From assembly GCA_964017045.1 (NCBI GenBank), contig OZ024808.1, positions 5,101,284 to 5,165,283 on the forward strand: 64,000 nt of DNA. The letters run 5' to 3'. Shown piece by piece: positions 34,006 through 45,875 of the stretch. Position 1 is the stretch's first letter. Every line of letters begins with the position of its first letter. The DNA is from Omphiscola glabra (lineage: Eukaryota; Mollusca; Gastropoda; Lymnaeidae). The translations under genes and the position numbers were made by a program. The notes below the pieces were generated by a model. That model was not told the DNA's origin and ran no database searches. It saw only the letters and a list, made by a program, of their open reading frames with translations.

Positions 34006-34205
34006 CATGTCGTGTGGACATACATCATGTCGTGTGGACATACATCGTGTCGTGTAGGCATACATCATGTCACGTGGACATACATCATATCGCGTGCACA
34101 TACATCATGTCGTGTGGACATACATCATGTCGTGTGGACATACATCATGTCGTGTGGACATACATCAAGTCGTGTGGACATACATCGTGTCGTGTAGGCA
34201 TATGC
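34006..34205. repeat. Minisatellite, unit 20 bp, 10 copies
   Basis: The unit is ACATACATCATGTCGTGTGG. Confidence 0.97.
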
Positions 34206-34455
34206 ATCTACACTGGAACCACATGAGTGGCGCTGGCTTAGAAAAATCTAAAACATCCAGACACACGCATCCACACACCCACACACAAAAAGTCGTTTAA
34301 GCTGTTACAGGGTTACGTTACAGGCAGTTAAAAATGATGCTCATAAAGAGCCAGCTGAACATGTAGGCCAAACATTGTGTAGAGATTAGTCTTGTTATAA
34401 ATGTACTTCAACTGTGATTCGGTTGTGGACTTTTCATTGGGATCTGTGGATGCGA

Positions 34456-34805
34456 GGGCATGATACCTACTGACGCCGAGGGCCTGATACCTACTGACGC
34501 CGAGGGCATGAGACCTACTGACGCCGAGGTCCTGAGACCTACTGACGTCAAGAGCATGAGACCTACTGACACCGAGGGCATGAGAACTACTGACGCCGAG
34601 GGCCTGAGACCTGCTGACACCGATGGCATGAGACCTGCTGACGCCGAGGTCCTGAGACCTGTTGACGCCGAGGTCATGAGACCTGCTGACGCCGAGGTCC
34701 TGAGACCTGCTGACGCCGAGGTCCTGAGACCTGCTGACGCCGAGGGCCTGAGACCTACTGACGCCGAGGGCATGAGACCTACTGACGCCGAAGGCCTGAG
34801 ACCTG
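34456..34805. repeat. Minisatellite, unit 24 bp, about 14 copies
   Basis: The unit is ATGAGACCTACTGACGCCGA plus GGGC. The period is in frame, so a long repetitive reading frame exists on both strands. It is not taken as a gene. Confidence 0.96.
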
Positions 34806-35087
34806 TTAGCCTAAAGAGCCCAAATTCACAGCATACAAAGTGTGCTCCGCTACAAATGCAATAGATGTTCCACAACCCGACCTCAGTGGCGCACCCGTAC
34901 ATGACATATTGCTAATGCACATCCGTTGCTTGTATCCGTAACGCGCATAAATGCGATAAATAAGTGCTGACATGGTGCTACGATCCGCCTGCAATGAATC
35001 ACTTCTATTAATGTTGTTTTGTTACCTTCATTTCCAAGAACATAACCATTTAATTGCTTACAGAAAACCAACCCTAACATTGACAAT

Positions 35088-35265
35088 CAGTGGCGTGGAA
35101 AGTGGGGTGAAGGGTGGTCTGTCCCAGGCGGCACATTTCTTCTTAATATTGATGCCTGGTAAACTACATTATTTGCCATCTGCAAATTTGTGTGTGTGTG
35201 TGGGGGGGGGGGCGCATAAAAAATCTTCATCCGCCCCTGTCAGGCCTACCTTAGCTACGCCACTG
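35088..35265. mobile_element. Miniature element with CAGTGGCGT ends
   Basis: The left end reads CAGTGGCGTGGAAAGTGGGG. The complement of the right end reads CAGTGGCGTAGCTAAGG. Length is 178 bp, with no coding capacity and no clear target duplication. Confidence 0.55.
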
Positions 35266-35353
35266 CATACACCGATTCTACTCTTGTACATTTCCTTAAC
35301 TCACCCTTGCACTATGTGCCAGATCATTAAAACTTAAGCTGCATGTGGTAGAG

Positions 35354-35529
35354 CAGTGGTTCTCAACCTTTCTAATGCCGCGACCCTTTAATACAGTTCT
35401 TCATGTTGTGACGACCCCCTACCACAAAATTGTTTTCGTTGATCTTTATAACCCTAGAGCATAAGTGTTTTCAGATGGTCTTAGGCGACCCCTATGAAGG
35501 GGTCGCGACCGACAGGTTGAGAACCGCTG
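35354..35529 (-). mobile_element. SPIN-like hAT miniature element, copy 1
   Basis: The ends are CAGTGGTTCTCAACC and, on the other strand, CAGCGGTTCTCAACC. The inside has GGTCGCGACC and GGCGACCCCTATGAAGGGG, the pattern of the non-autonomous SPIN hAT family known from vertebrates. It is flanked by TGGTAGAG (35346-35353) and TGTTAGAG (35530-35537), an 8-bp duplication with one mismatch. Inverted relative to the copy at 63086. Confidence 0.82.
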
Positions 35530-35654
35530 TGTTAGAGAGTTCTACTTCAATTATGCAGAATGACGCAATGCTCTTTTGATCATTTGTATTTCCTTGTTTT
35601 AAAGGTGGGAGAAATAACATTGAGATTGAAGTTAAAACACTATTCTGAAATAAC

Positions 35655-36085
35655 ATGTATAATTGTTCTATCCCTGAAGTCATAATTGTATTATAGTTCT
35701 ATCCCTGAAGTCTTAGTTGTATTATAGTTATAGCCTTGAAGTCTTAGTTGTATTATAGTTCTATCCCTGAAGTCTTAGTTGTATTATAGTTATAGCCTTG
35801 AAGTCTTAGTTGTATTATAGGTATATCCCTGAAGTCTTAGTTGTATTATGGTTATACCCTTGAAGTCTTAGTTGTATTATAGTTATACCCTTGAAGTCTT
35901 AGTTGTATTATAGTTATACCCTTGAAGTCTTACTTGAATAATAGTTATAGCCTTGAAGTCATAGTTGTATTATAGTTATATCCCTGAAGTCTTAGTTGTA
36001 TTATAGTTCTATACCTTAAGTTTTGGTTGTATTATACTTCTAGCCTTGAAATCTTAGTTGTATTACAGTTATAGCCTTGAAGTCT
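35655..36085. repeat. Minisatellite, unit about 31 bp, about 14 copies
   Basis: The unit includes GAAGTCTTAGTTGTATTATA and GTTATAGCCTT. Confidence 0.95.
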
Positions 36086-36202
36086 TGGTACAAAAATGTT
36101 AATAATTTTTATACCATAAAACCTGGAAATAACGCTGTCCCTGGTTTATGTGCGGGCTCACCCTGACAAGGGACAATGTTTTAACGCTGGATTGACCTGC
36201 CG

Positions 36203-37190
36203 ACAGCATAATCACTGCCTACAGCATAATCACTGCCTACAGCATAATTCCTCCCTACAGGATAATCACTGCCTACTGCATAATTCCTGCCTACAGCATA
36301 ATCCCTGCCTACAGCATAATCCCTGCCTACAGCTTAATCACTGCCTAAAGCATAATCACTGCCTACTGCATAATCAATGCCTACAGCAAAATCACTGCCT
36401 ACAGCATAATCCCTGACTACAGCATAACCCCTGCCTACAGCATAATCAATGCCTACAGCATAATCCCTGCCTACAGCATAATCCCTGCCTACAGCATACT
36501 CACTTCCTACAGCATAATCACTGCCTACAGCATAATCCCTGCATACAGCATAAAACCTAACTACAGTATAATTCCTGCCTACAGCATAATCCCTGCCTAC
36601 AGCTTAATCACTGCCTAAAGCATAATCACTGCCTACTGCATAATCAATGCCTACAGCAAAATCACTGCCTACAGCATAATCACTGCCTACAGCATATTCC
36701 CTGCCTACAGCATAATCCCTGCCTACAGCATAGTCACTGCCTACAGCATAATCACTGCCTACAGCATAATCCCTTCCTACAGCATAAAACCTTCCTACAG
36801 CATAAAACCTGCCTACAGTATAATTCCTGCCTACAGCATAATCCCTGCCTACAGCATAATCACTGCCTACAGCATAATCCCTTCCTACAGCATAATCCCT
36901 GCCTACAGCATAATCCCTGCCTACAGCATAATTACTGCCTACAGCATAATCCCTGCCTACAGCATAATCACTGCCTACAGCATAATCCCTGCCTACAGCA
37001 TAATCACTGCCTACAGCATAATCCCTGTCTACAGCATAATCCTTGCCTACAGCATAATTACTGCCTACAGCATAATCCCTGGCTACAGCATAATCACTGC
37101 CTACAGCATAATCCCTGCCGACAGCATAATCACTGCCTACAGCATAATCCCTGCCTACAGCATAATCACCTGCCTACAGCATAATCACTG
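36203..37190. repeat. Minisatellite, unit 18 bp, about 54 copies
   Basis: The unit is GCCTACAGCATAATCACT or GCCTACAGCATAATCCCT. The variant block TACAGCTTAATCACTGCCTA recurs at about 36328 and 36598, indicating a duplicated sub-block. Confidence 0.97.
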
Positions 37191-37309
37191 CTAGTAGCAC
37201 CTTTTTGCTTAGGCCCCAAGGGTTTGCGTTATTTACAGGTCTCACAACAAAAACGCTAATGTGGCGGAGACCAAATGTCATGAGTTGCTGACGAGAGCAT
37301 GTGTGGCTT

Positions 37310-37490
37310 AATCTTTCCATGTGGCTTATTTTTTATGTGGCTTTATCTTTCTATGTGGCTTAATGTTTCTATGTGATTTAATATTTCTATGTGGCTTAAT
37401 CTTTCTATGTTGCTATATCTTTCAATGTGGCTTAATCTTCCTGTGTGGCTTAATGTTCCTTGTTTATGGCTTAATCTTTCTTCGTCTCCA
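37310..37490. repeat. Minisatellite, unit 18 bp, about 9 copies
   Basis: The unit is TATGTGGCTTAATCTTTC. Confidence 0.93.
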
Positions 37491-37792
37491 ATTATGTATT
37501 GTCTGCAGCAAGTAACTAATCTTTTAACACGCCATGAATCTTTCTTTCTTGAGTTCCAGACCCTCTCTGATGGGGTCCATGAGGTGGGGTGGTGGGTGTG
37601 GCTTGGAAGGATAAGTGTGTGTGTGTGTGCTGAAAGAACGGGAACAGGTCTGGCATTAGTGGCGAGAGTTTTGCCTCTATTCCTTCTTTCAAGATTGTAA
37701 TAGACTGTGACATATCCATGCTGGATACTTACTTGTCACGTGACGGAATGTAGTGGTAAACTCAGAGCTCTACAAAAACAAGTTAACGCGTG

Positions 37793-38025
37793 GCACACCC
37801 TGGCACACCCTAGCACACCCTGGCGCACCCTAGCGCACCCTGGCACACCCTGACACACCCTAGCACATCCTGGCACACCCTGACACACCCTGGCACACCC
37901 TAGCGCACCCTGGTACACCCTGGCACATCCTTGCACACCCTGACACACCCTGGCACACTCTAGCGCACCCTGGTACACCCTGGCACATCCTGGCACACCC
38001 TGACACACCCTGGCACACCCTGGCT
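37793..38025. repeat. Minisatellite, unit 10 bp, about 23 copies
   Basis: The unit is TGGCACACCC with GCGCACCCTA variants. Confidence 0.96.
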
Positions 38026-38069
38026 AGGCTGTCGAAAAATACCGCGACATATCACGAGCAAAAAGTATT

Positions 38070-38190
38070 TGGAGTACAGAGTGCACAAGTGGAGTGCAGA
38101 GTGCACAAGTGGAGTACAGAGTGCACAAGTGGAGTATAGAGTGCACAAGTGGAGTACAGAGTGCACACGTGGAGTACAGAGAGCACAAGT
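38070..38190. repeat. Minisatellite, unit 20 bp, 6 copies
   Basis: The unit is GTGGAGTACAGAGTGCACAA. Confidence 0.96.
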
Positions 38191-38354
38191 GAAATGAACA
38201 TGAACCAGTAGCACTTCCATAATATATAACATTACAGTTGACAGACAATGTACTTGAATGGTCTCAGACAAACTGCAGTACTCCAAATGGAACGCCCTTT
38301 TTTAAACACTTTCTGCGTCGCAATATTAAGATTACAAACGTATAGTACTTTCTT

Positions 38355-38610
38355 CCTTTTATACACCTGTTGATATCTCTGCCCCTTCTCCTCCTTTTAA
38401 ATACCTATTGATATCTCTGCCCCCCCCTCCTCCTTTTATACACCTGTTGATATCTCTGATCCGCCTCTCCTCCTTTTATACACCTGTTGATATCTCTGCC
38501 CCCCTCTCCTCCTTTTATACACCTGTTGATATCTCTGCCCCCCTCTCCTCCTTTTATACACCTGTTGATATCTCTGCCCCCCTCTCCTCCTTTTATACAC
38601 CTGTTGATCA
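38355..38610. repeat. Minisatellite, unit about 38 bp, 6-7 copies
   Basis: The unit includes CTCCTCCTTTTATACACCTG and TTGATATCTCTGCCCCC. Confidence 0.95.
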
Positions 38611-38749
38611 AGTTTAATCTAAAATTCTGCCTGTGGGTCGCCACAACCTGGCAAATGTTATAACGGGGTAGCAGGAATAAAAAAGGATAAGGAACGCTGG
38701 ATTTCTATGGTTAAGTAATTAGTGTTATGAATTCTTCAACTTTCATGGA

Positions 38750-38940
38750 TTGCTGTTCACTACTGGTTGTGTACATGTACTTTTCACTGATACCCATAGT
38801 GTTAACTCCTGATTGTGTACATGTACTTCTTCACTGCTACCCATAGTGTTCACTCCTGGTTGTGTACATGTACTTTTCACTGCTACCCATAGTGTTAAAT
38901 CCTGGTTGTGTACATGTACTTTTCACGTCTACCCTATGTT
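38750..38940. repeat. Minisatellite, unit about 47-53 bp, 4 copies
   Basis: The unit includes CTGGTTGTGTACATGTACTT and TTCACTGCTACCCATAGTG. Confidence 0.93.
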
Positions 38941-39837
38941 TAAAATCAAATCAAAGTGTTGCGTGGACACACAAAGTAACAAAATATTTGTATAACGAAG
39001 GGGGAACCCCACACAAATACATACGTCAGTTTATTATAGATATCTTTAATGGGAATACAAAGTAAAACTCAATTTGTAACAAGATCCGCCGTTTATAAGC
39101 GCAAGTTTATTGATATATTCGCACCACGTTTGCACACATAAATTTATAAAAATAACATAAATATCCTGACTTGTGCACCGTCTGAACTCGTGCGAGTTCA
39201 TTCAGTTTGGAAAGATTGTTTTTGTTACTCTCTTTTTTTTTTTGGTGATTTTTTTTTGGTCATACTTATTTTTGGCAGTGGGGCGTTCATTTGCAGACAT
39301 TCCCCCCCCCCCACCTTTGTATTTGAGTTTGTCTGGCACAGCCGTCCCGACAGACTCAACAGTTTCCTGCTAACAACCCAGACCTGCAGCGTTTGCCTTA
39401 AATTACTTTAAAGCTACAAAAACTAAAAAGCGATGCAATCTAAACAAACTTGAAATCACAGTTAAAGGAGGAGGAAACGGAAGAAAAAAAATTTGGGAAA
39501 TTAGAAGGAAAGATTTTCTTGTCTAAATATTCGGCTTGAACGACTGGAGGAAACTTTGATATTTTTTTCTTTTAAGGAGCAAAGTCTTTTGGGGAGAAGG
39601 AAAAAATCAACAAATAAAATATTTAGAAACTATCTATCGCTGACTGTGCAGGATTATCTCCACGTTTTCTGTCCTGGATTATACCCCTTCTTTTGCACGT
39701 TATAATAAAAGTTTCATCTTTTACCCAAATGAGCTGATGAAATCAGAAAATGTGTTGGCTAAAGAGGGGGGGGGGGGGGGAGGGGGAGGAAGACACCGGG
39801 TATAAGGACTTTGCGCAGAGGTGGGAAGGGAGATGGG
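38941..39837. other. AT-rich inter-array sequence, nothing recognised
   Basis: T-runs at about 39230-39260 and a G-run at 39767-39780. No gene was recognised. Confidence 0.5.
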
Positions 39838-40025
39838 GATCACTGTGGTCACTGTGGTTACTGTGATCACTGAGGTCACTGTGGTCACTATGGTCACTGT
39901 GGTTAATGTGATCACTGAGGTCACTGTGGTCACTGTGGTCAATGTGATCACTGGGGTCACTGTGGTCACTGAGGTCACTGTGGTCATTGAGGTCACTGAG
40001 GTCACTGTTGTCACTGTGGTCACTA
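39838..40025. repeat. Minisatellite, unit 9 bp, about 20 copies
   Basis: The unit is GTCACTGTG with GTCACTGAG and ATCACTGAG variants. Confidence 0.95.
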
Positions 40026-40389
40026 TTATTATGGATGAGTTGAGACAGCCAGGTAACGTGTCTGGTGGTGTAGCACAACTCTATTCCACATTTTATGAAT
40101 GGTAAGGAATTTTTTTAATAAATCTTATTTTTAGAAAATGTTAAAATTACTCAAAATTGAAATACATTATTTATAAAAGTCAGCTATAAATATAATAACC
40201 CTCTTACGCCCCACAATATTTCTCCCACTCTCTTACTCCCCAACCCATCCAGGAGCGGAGGCTTGTCTGCCCCCTCAGCACTTTTCTTTATATCTAAAGG
40301 TGGCATTTTCGGCCAGCTACATGTTATGTTTTTGTGTGAAAAGATGGGAGGGTGGTAAATATCTTGGCCCGCCCCTGGCGGCACTCACC

Positions 40390-40515
40390 TTAGCTACGCC
40401 ACTGCACACAACTAAGTCCTTAGCTCCGCTAGTGCACCCAACTAAGTCCTTACCTTAGCTCCGCTAGTGCACCCAACTAAGTCCTTAGCTCCACTAGTGC
40501 ATCCAACTAAGTCCC
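40390..40515. repeat. Tandem repeat, unit about 30-36 bp, about 4 copies, starting at a transposon end
   Basis: The unit includes AACTAAGTCCTTAGCTCCGC and TAGTGCACCC. The first unit carries TTAGCTACGCCACTG, the end word of the CAGTGGCGTAGC elements. Confidence 0.9.
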
Positions 40516-40869
40516 TCCGTGAGAAATGAGAACGAACAAACACTTTGACTAGCTCCATTCTTAGGATAACAAAGTCAGACGTAGTTATTTCCTTCTCGGC
40601 CCTACACGGCCTTTATGAGATAACAATTTAAGACAGCACATGACTTTAGCCTCGTGTGATGTTGGCATCGAGAGAGTCTCGTTCTGAGACAAGTCTCCTT
40701 CGTGTCCAGGAAATGACCAACATTTCTTGAAGCTTGTGTTTAATCTCATAATCCCCTTCTGTTGTTTCCTCCGATTTTCTAACTTTAACCATTCAACAAA
40801 AATTTAATTTCCTCTATCTCCAAATCTTACAATCTGAGACATAGAACACTTTAGAGCATACATCTTAAA

Positions 40870-41260
40870 TACATACACATCTAGCTAACACATACATCTA
40901 CCCAACAAAATCATTTAGCTAACATATTCATCTAGCTAAAATATACATCTAGCTAACATATAGTTCTAGCTAACACATTTATCTAGTTAACATATACATC
41001 TAGCTAACATATAGGTCTAGCTCACATATGCACCTACTTAACACATACATCTAGCTAACATATTGATCTAGCTGGCATATTCATCTAGCTAAAACATATC
41101 TAGCTAACATATAGATCTAGCTAACACCTACACCTAGCTTACATATGCATCGAGCTAACATAAACATCTATCTAACACATCCATCTATCTACACATACAT
41201 CTAGCTTACTTATACTTCTAGCTAACACATAAATCTAGGTAAAACATACATCTTCCCAAA
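40870..41260. repeat. Degenerate minisatellite, unit about 18 bp, about 20 copies
   Basis: Words of the type ACATCTAGCTAACACATA. Confidence 0.9.
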
Positions 41261-41327
41261 ACAGACATAATCCCTAAGAAATACAAACATCTCCCCAACA
41301 ACAGACTGGATGGGGTTCGTTAGGTAA

Positions 41328-41590
41328 GGACATTTGACAGGACATTACACGGGACATTAGACAAGACATTTGACAAGACATTAGACACATTTTTTTTGAC
41401 AAGCCGTTTGACAAGATATTTGACTGTTCATTTGACAAAACACATTTGACAAAACAATTTAACAACTCATTTGAAAAAACACATTAGACAAAACATTTGA
41501 CAACTCATTTGACAAGACATTAGACAAAACATTTGACAAGACATTAGACAAGATATTTGACAAGACATTAGACACGAGATTTAAAAACAT
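41328..41590. repeat. Degenerate minisatellite, unit 11-13 bp, about 20 copies
   Basis: Words GACATTAGACAA and GACATTTGACAA. Confidence 0.9.
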
Positions 41591-42057
41591 CTCTTCGAGC
41601 ACGAAAACATTTTCTTTCTTTTATTTTACAGATGACCTTTCAAAACAATATTTTCACAGCAGCGTCATCAGCACGACATTTGACCTTAGAGTCAACTCAG
41701 AAACAACATGGCTCTCAACATTTACTCTTTGTTAAATCCAAGATCGTCAGCGCCGAAAAATCGGGGATATCGTATCAATAGTTTATAGCCTCACGTGGGT
41801 CACGTGACCATGAGTTTATAACTTATCCCTATGAGATCCCTTTCTTACGCGTAACCACATTCACCGATGTGGTAAACGAATTAATAAATATTTATACTAG
41901 AACCGTATACTTTACACTGTGGATTTTGAACTTGGAACAAGTTTGTGAAATCACATGAACGAATTTGGTGCGATGTGGTGCGCAGCGGTGTGCAAAAGTT
42001 ATCTTATCAGCTACAGAATTTTATCACATTTCTGGGTCTCAGAATTACTCTACACAT
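41591..42057. other. Inter-array sequence, nothing recognised
   Basis: No gene, RNA or transposon signature was seen. Confidence 0.5.
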
Positions 42058-42412
42058 ACTGACTCTGTGATGGAAGCTCTACACATACTGACTCTGTGAT
42101 GGAAGCTCCCGGGTAAATACGATAATTGCTCTACAAATACTGACTCTGTGATGGAAGCTCCGGGTAAATAAGATAATTGCTCTACACATACTGACTCTGT
42201 GATGGAAGCTCCGGGTAAATAAGATAATTGCTCTACACATACTGACTCTGTGATGGAAGCTCCCGGGTAAATAAGATAATTGCTCTACACATACTGACTC
42301 TGTGATGGAAGCTCCGGGTAAATAAGATAATTGCTCTACACATACTGACTCTGTGATGGAAGCTCCGGGTAAATAAGATAATTGCTCTACACATACTGAC
42401 TCTGTGATGGAT
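42058..42412. repeat. Minisatellite, unit 51 bp, 7 copies
   Basis: The unit includes CTACACATACTGACTCTGTG and GTAAATAAGATAATTGCT. The first copy is shorter. Confidence 0.96.
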
Positions 42413-42510
42413 GTGTGGGAAGGTAGGGAAGGTAGGGAGGAGGTGTGGGGAGGAGGTGTGTTGAGGAGGTGTGGGAAGGATGTGAGGGGAGGAGGTGTGG
42501 GGAGGAGATG
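42413..42510. repeat. GGAGGTGTGGGGA-type low-complexity repeat
   Basis: Purine-rich words of about 10-14 bases follow directly after the 51-bp array. Confidence 0.85.
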
Positions 42511-42689
42511 TTTGGTGTAGTGAGGATACCAGAGAGACATAAACCCCCCTAATTCAGTCGTCATCTGATCGTCCTCTTCACAGACACATATGATTGGTGG
42601 CTTTGTAGACATTCTATCGTCCAACACTATGAGGCGATAGAGTGGTGTTGTTGCGAGTCGTTGAGTCGTGGCAGTTGTGCTTTTGGGGG

Positions 42690-43137
42690 TGAAAGGTTGA
42701 TCCATAGACGTTGAGGGGGGAAAGGTTGATCCATAGAGGTTGAGGGGGAAAGGTTGATCCATAGAGGTTGAGGGGGAAAGGTTGATCCATAGAGGTTGAG
42801 GGGGAAAGGTTGATCCATAGAGGCTGAAGGGGAAAGGTTGATCCATAGAGGTTGAGGGGGAAAGGTTGATCCATAGAGGTTGCGGGGGAAAGGTTGATCC
42901 ATAGAGGTTGAGGGGGAAAGGTTGATCCATAGAGGTTTAGGGGGAAAGGTTGATCCAAAGAGGTTGAGGGGGAAAGGTTGATCCATAGAGGTTGAGGGGG
43001 AAAGGTTGATCCATAGAGGTTGAGGGGGAAAGGTTGATCCATAGAGGTTGAGGGGGAAATGTTGATCCATAGAGGTTGAGGGGGAAAGGTTGATCCATAG
43101 AGGTTGAGGGGAAAAGGTTGATCCATAGAGGTTGAGG
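42690..43137. repeat. Minisatellite, unit 28 bp, about 16 copies
   Basis: The unit is GGTTGATCCATAGAGGTTGA plus GGGGGAAA. Confidence 0.97.
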
Positions 43138-43282
43138 GATGAGTGGTCGTTTTAGGGGGTATCTTTCCTTACAAAGAAATCTTAAGCTTTTCAAAAGTAA
43201 CATGGAGTATACAAATCTAGTGACAACCCTTTATTGACAATAAATGTGTGAATAGCATGAACAAAACAAGGGAGTCTGTCCT

Positions 43283-43630
43283 TTAAGATGGCAACAAGTG
43301 TTGACCAATGGAGTTTGTTATTTAAGATGCCAACAAGTGTTGACCAATGGAGTTTGTCATTTAAGATGCCAACAAGTGTTGACCAATGGAGTTTGTCATT
43401 TAAGATGGCAACAAGTGTTGACCAATGGAGTTTGTCATTTAAGATGCCAACAAGTGTTGACCAATGGAGTTTGTGATTTAAGATGGCAACAAGTGTTGAC
43501 CAATGTAGTTTGTCATTTAAGATGGCAACAAGTGTTGACCAATGGAGTTTGTCATTTAAAATGGCAACAAGTGTTGACCAATGGAGTTTGTCATTTAAAA
43601 TGGCAACAAGTGTTGACCGATAGTTTCTGT
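43283..43630. repeat. Minisatellite, unit 39 bp, about 9 copies
   Basis: The unit includes GCAACAAGTGTTGACCAATG and GAGTTTGTCATTTAAGAT. Confidence 0.97.
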
Positions 43631-43864
43631 CATCTAAGCTGGTGGCTATTTATTATTTTTAAATGAGGTATTGGAAATTTTAAACAAATAAAAAAAAAAT
43701 CTCAACTAAGTGAATTAATGCCCGTATATACACATGAGAGATTTAAAAACAATTTTTTGTAAAAGCTTTAGTGCCTATTGTTCTCCGAGACATAAGGAAT
43801 TGTGTTTATAATTGAAAATATAAAGTAAATCTAAAAATGAAACAGAGAGGTAAAGCGATCCCGA

Positions 43865-44234
43865 ACCGCTCCCTAAATTATGGATATCCATAATATAGAA
43901 GAGGATATCTTCTTATTCTTCTTCTATATGTGAAGGGCCCACGATCAATTTATTGATCATTCTGGCTCCTATGCAGGGCCGACCCTAACAATTGCGGGGC
44001 CCTATGCGAAACGGATTGCGCAGGGCCCAGTCTGGGTAGGAATACGGATAATAAGTGAAAATTAAGGTTTTGTATTAGAAAATAAATTTGGGGTGGACCC
44101 TATGAAAGTGCGGGGCCCACTGCGGCCGCATCGGTTGCAGTGGCCTAAGGCCGGCCCTGCTCCTATGCATGTAGAGGGGATTTGCAATGTTTCTGTGCCT
44201 GGTGTTGATGAGGATATTTCACTGGTTGCAACAG
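43865..44234 (-). mobile_element. 3' untranslated region of the non-LTR element, interrupted
   Basis: Outside the inserted miniature element, the words AGAATGATCAAT, CGTGGGCCCTT and TATAGAAGAAGA recur in the same orientation and order at 58985-59045, where only this tail is present. Confidence 0.7.
43974..44159. mobile_element. hAT-type miniature element with perfect 8-bp target duplication
   Basis: The ends are CAGGGCCGACC and, reversed, CAGGGCCGGCC. The flanks are CTCCTATG on both sides (43966-43973 and 44160-44167). It is 186 bp and non-coding. It has landed in the 3' untranslated part of the non-LTR retrotransposon remnant, so it is younger than that remnant. Confidence 0.9.
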
Positions 44235-45345
44235 TTACTTAATAAGGGTATCATGCACTGGGGTTGGAAGGCCTGAGGCAATAGACGCAAATGAGTCAAG
44301 TGTTGTCGCCTCAACTGTTCCCATTGGAAGCTTGTTCCAGTCCCTGATTGTCTTGGGCAGGAATGAGCAGTTCTTATACTGGCTTCTCGCTGGTATGAGC
44401 CGGAACTGCCTGTCATGGCCTCGACGCTGTCTATGGGGGAGAGGGACGAGCTTCTGTTTAATGCCAGAGCAGTGGACAAGCCAATTATTTATCTGGTAAA
44501 TCATGGAGAGCCTGGATAGTCGTCGTCGTTCCTCCAATAGTGACAAGCCCGGTGTTTTCAGCATGCTGCCAACACTAGAGGTATTTCTGTAGCGGTTCAG
44601 GACAAAGCGTGCTGCCCATCGCTGTACTGCCTCCAGCCTGTCGATGCTCTTCTGGGTAAATGGGTCCCAGACTGAAGATGCATAAACTAAAAGAGGCCGG
44701 ACAAAAGCTTTATAGGCTCTTTCTTTCACACTGGAGTTGCTGATCTTTAGATTACGCCTTACGAACCCCATGGTCTTGTTTGCCTTTTTGCACACATAGT
44801 TAATAGACTTGTCCCAGCGGACTCTCTTTGTATGGTAACACCCAGGTACGTTACGGAGGAAACCGACTCAATTAAATGGCCATGCAATTCATAGTGTTAC
44901 AGTAGAGGAGTACAACTTCTAGAGACTGATAGTTTCTGGCACTTTGCAGAATGAAATTCCATGTCCCAGCTCATCTCCCACTCAGCTAAGCGACTGAGAT
45001 CCTGTTGAAGGTGGTCCTGGTCAGATCTGTTGGCGATCACCCTATACGCCGCCGTGTCATCTGCTAACAGTCTTGCGTGGGATGTTTCATCTGCTAACAG
45101 TCTTGCGTGGGATGTCAGTTTATCTGGAGTAGGTCATAGATGTATGCTAGGAACAAACAGGGGCCTAACACCGAGCCCTGGGGGACCCCCGACTTAACGC
45201 CGACAAAGGAGGAGCTTGTATCGTCCACCACTACTGCCTGGCATCGGTTGCAGAGGAAGCATAGTTCAATGAAAGGTCTTCAGGATAATCCCTCAAGCTA
45301 AACTCAGTAATATCATTACACCGTCGGTTCCCACCAGTTAATTGA
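44235..45345 (-). pseudogene. Non-LTR retrotransposon (Jockey/CR1-like) reverse transcriptase remnant
   Basis: Read on the minus strand from about 45345 leftward: FIELCFLCNRCQAVVVDDTS, the SGVPQGSVLGP motif (about 45195-45165), AYIYDL, then LLADDTAAYR with the A-D-D catalytic pair (45056-45064). The intact C-terminal 186 codons follow (44795-44235), starting at MCKKANKTMGFVRRNL and including KAFVRPLLVYASSVWDP, the thumb-like region usual in this clade. Two frameshifts are visible, near 45125-45135 and near 44825-44835, and the 5' part is missing, as in 5'-truncated copies. A 30-bp in-frame tandem duplication copies SHARLLAD next to the catalytic box (45057-45116). The 3' untranslated part continues to about 43865 across a later miniature-element insertion. 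Confidence 0.88.
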
Positions 45346-45734
45346 AGACGTGCGATTTTATCAATGAGATCAGGGCAGGTAACCCAAGTAGCACTTTCTC
45401 TAGTTGGGCGTCAAGATGGGTAACTCAGCTTGGGGTCATGCCCCCAAAACTGATTAACTCCCTTAAATTTTTTTTTATCTCAAAGCGTAATCGAGTCCTT
45501 TGTTTCACCTTCCTTTTTTCAATCTTTCTTTAAATCTTCCTTTCTACACATTCCACCCATCTTCACCCATCTTCACCCTTTACACCCCCCACTTCTTTCA
45601 ACAGAATAACTGCGTTGATAAATACACTCCTCATGCCCCCCTCCCCCCGTGTATCTGCTCATCTCGTTTTTTCCCGTCACCAGGATTTATAATGCACGTG
45701 TGGCTTTACGTCATCATTACTTTCATGACATAGA
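45346..45734. other. Inter-repeat sequence, nothing recognised
   Basis: It may include more decayed retrotransposon sequence at its left edge. T/C-rich from 45490 to 45660. Confidence 0.4.
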
Positions 45735-45875
45735 CCAGCTGTTACATCCTCATTACATATACCTGCCATTACCTCCTCATTACATATACCTGCCATTACC
45801 TCCTCATTACATAGAATGGCCATTGCCTCCTCATTACATAGACCCACTGTTACCTCGTCATTACAGAGACCCGCG
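45735..45875. repeat. Minisatellite, unit about 27 bp, 5 copies
   Basis: The unit is CCATTACCTCCTCATTACAT plus ATACCTG variants. Confidence 0.94.

Noticed and set aside
34408..34902. Repetitive SASVGL-type frame
   Set aside because: A 24-bp array in frame with itself on both strands.
42079..43203. 283-codon and overlapping minus-strand frames rich in Pro, Leu and Ser
   Set aside because: They consist of the 28-bp and 51-bp arrays. Several frames are open at once.
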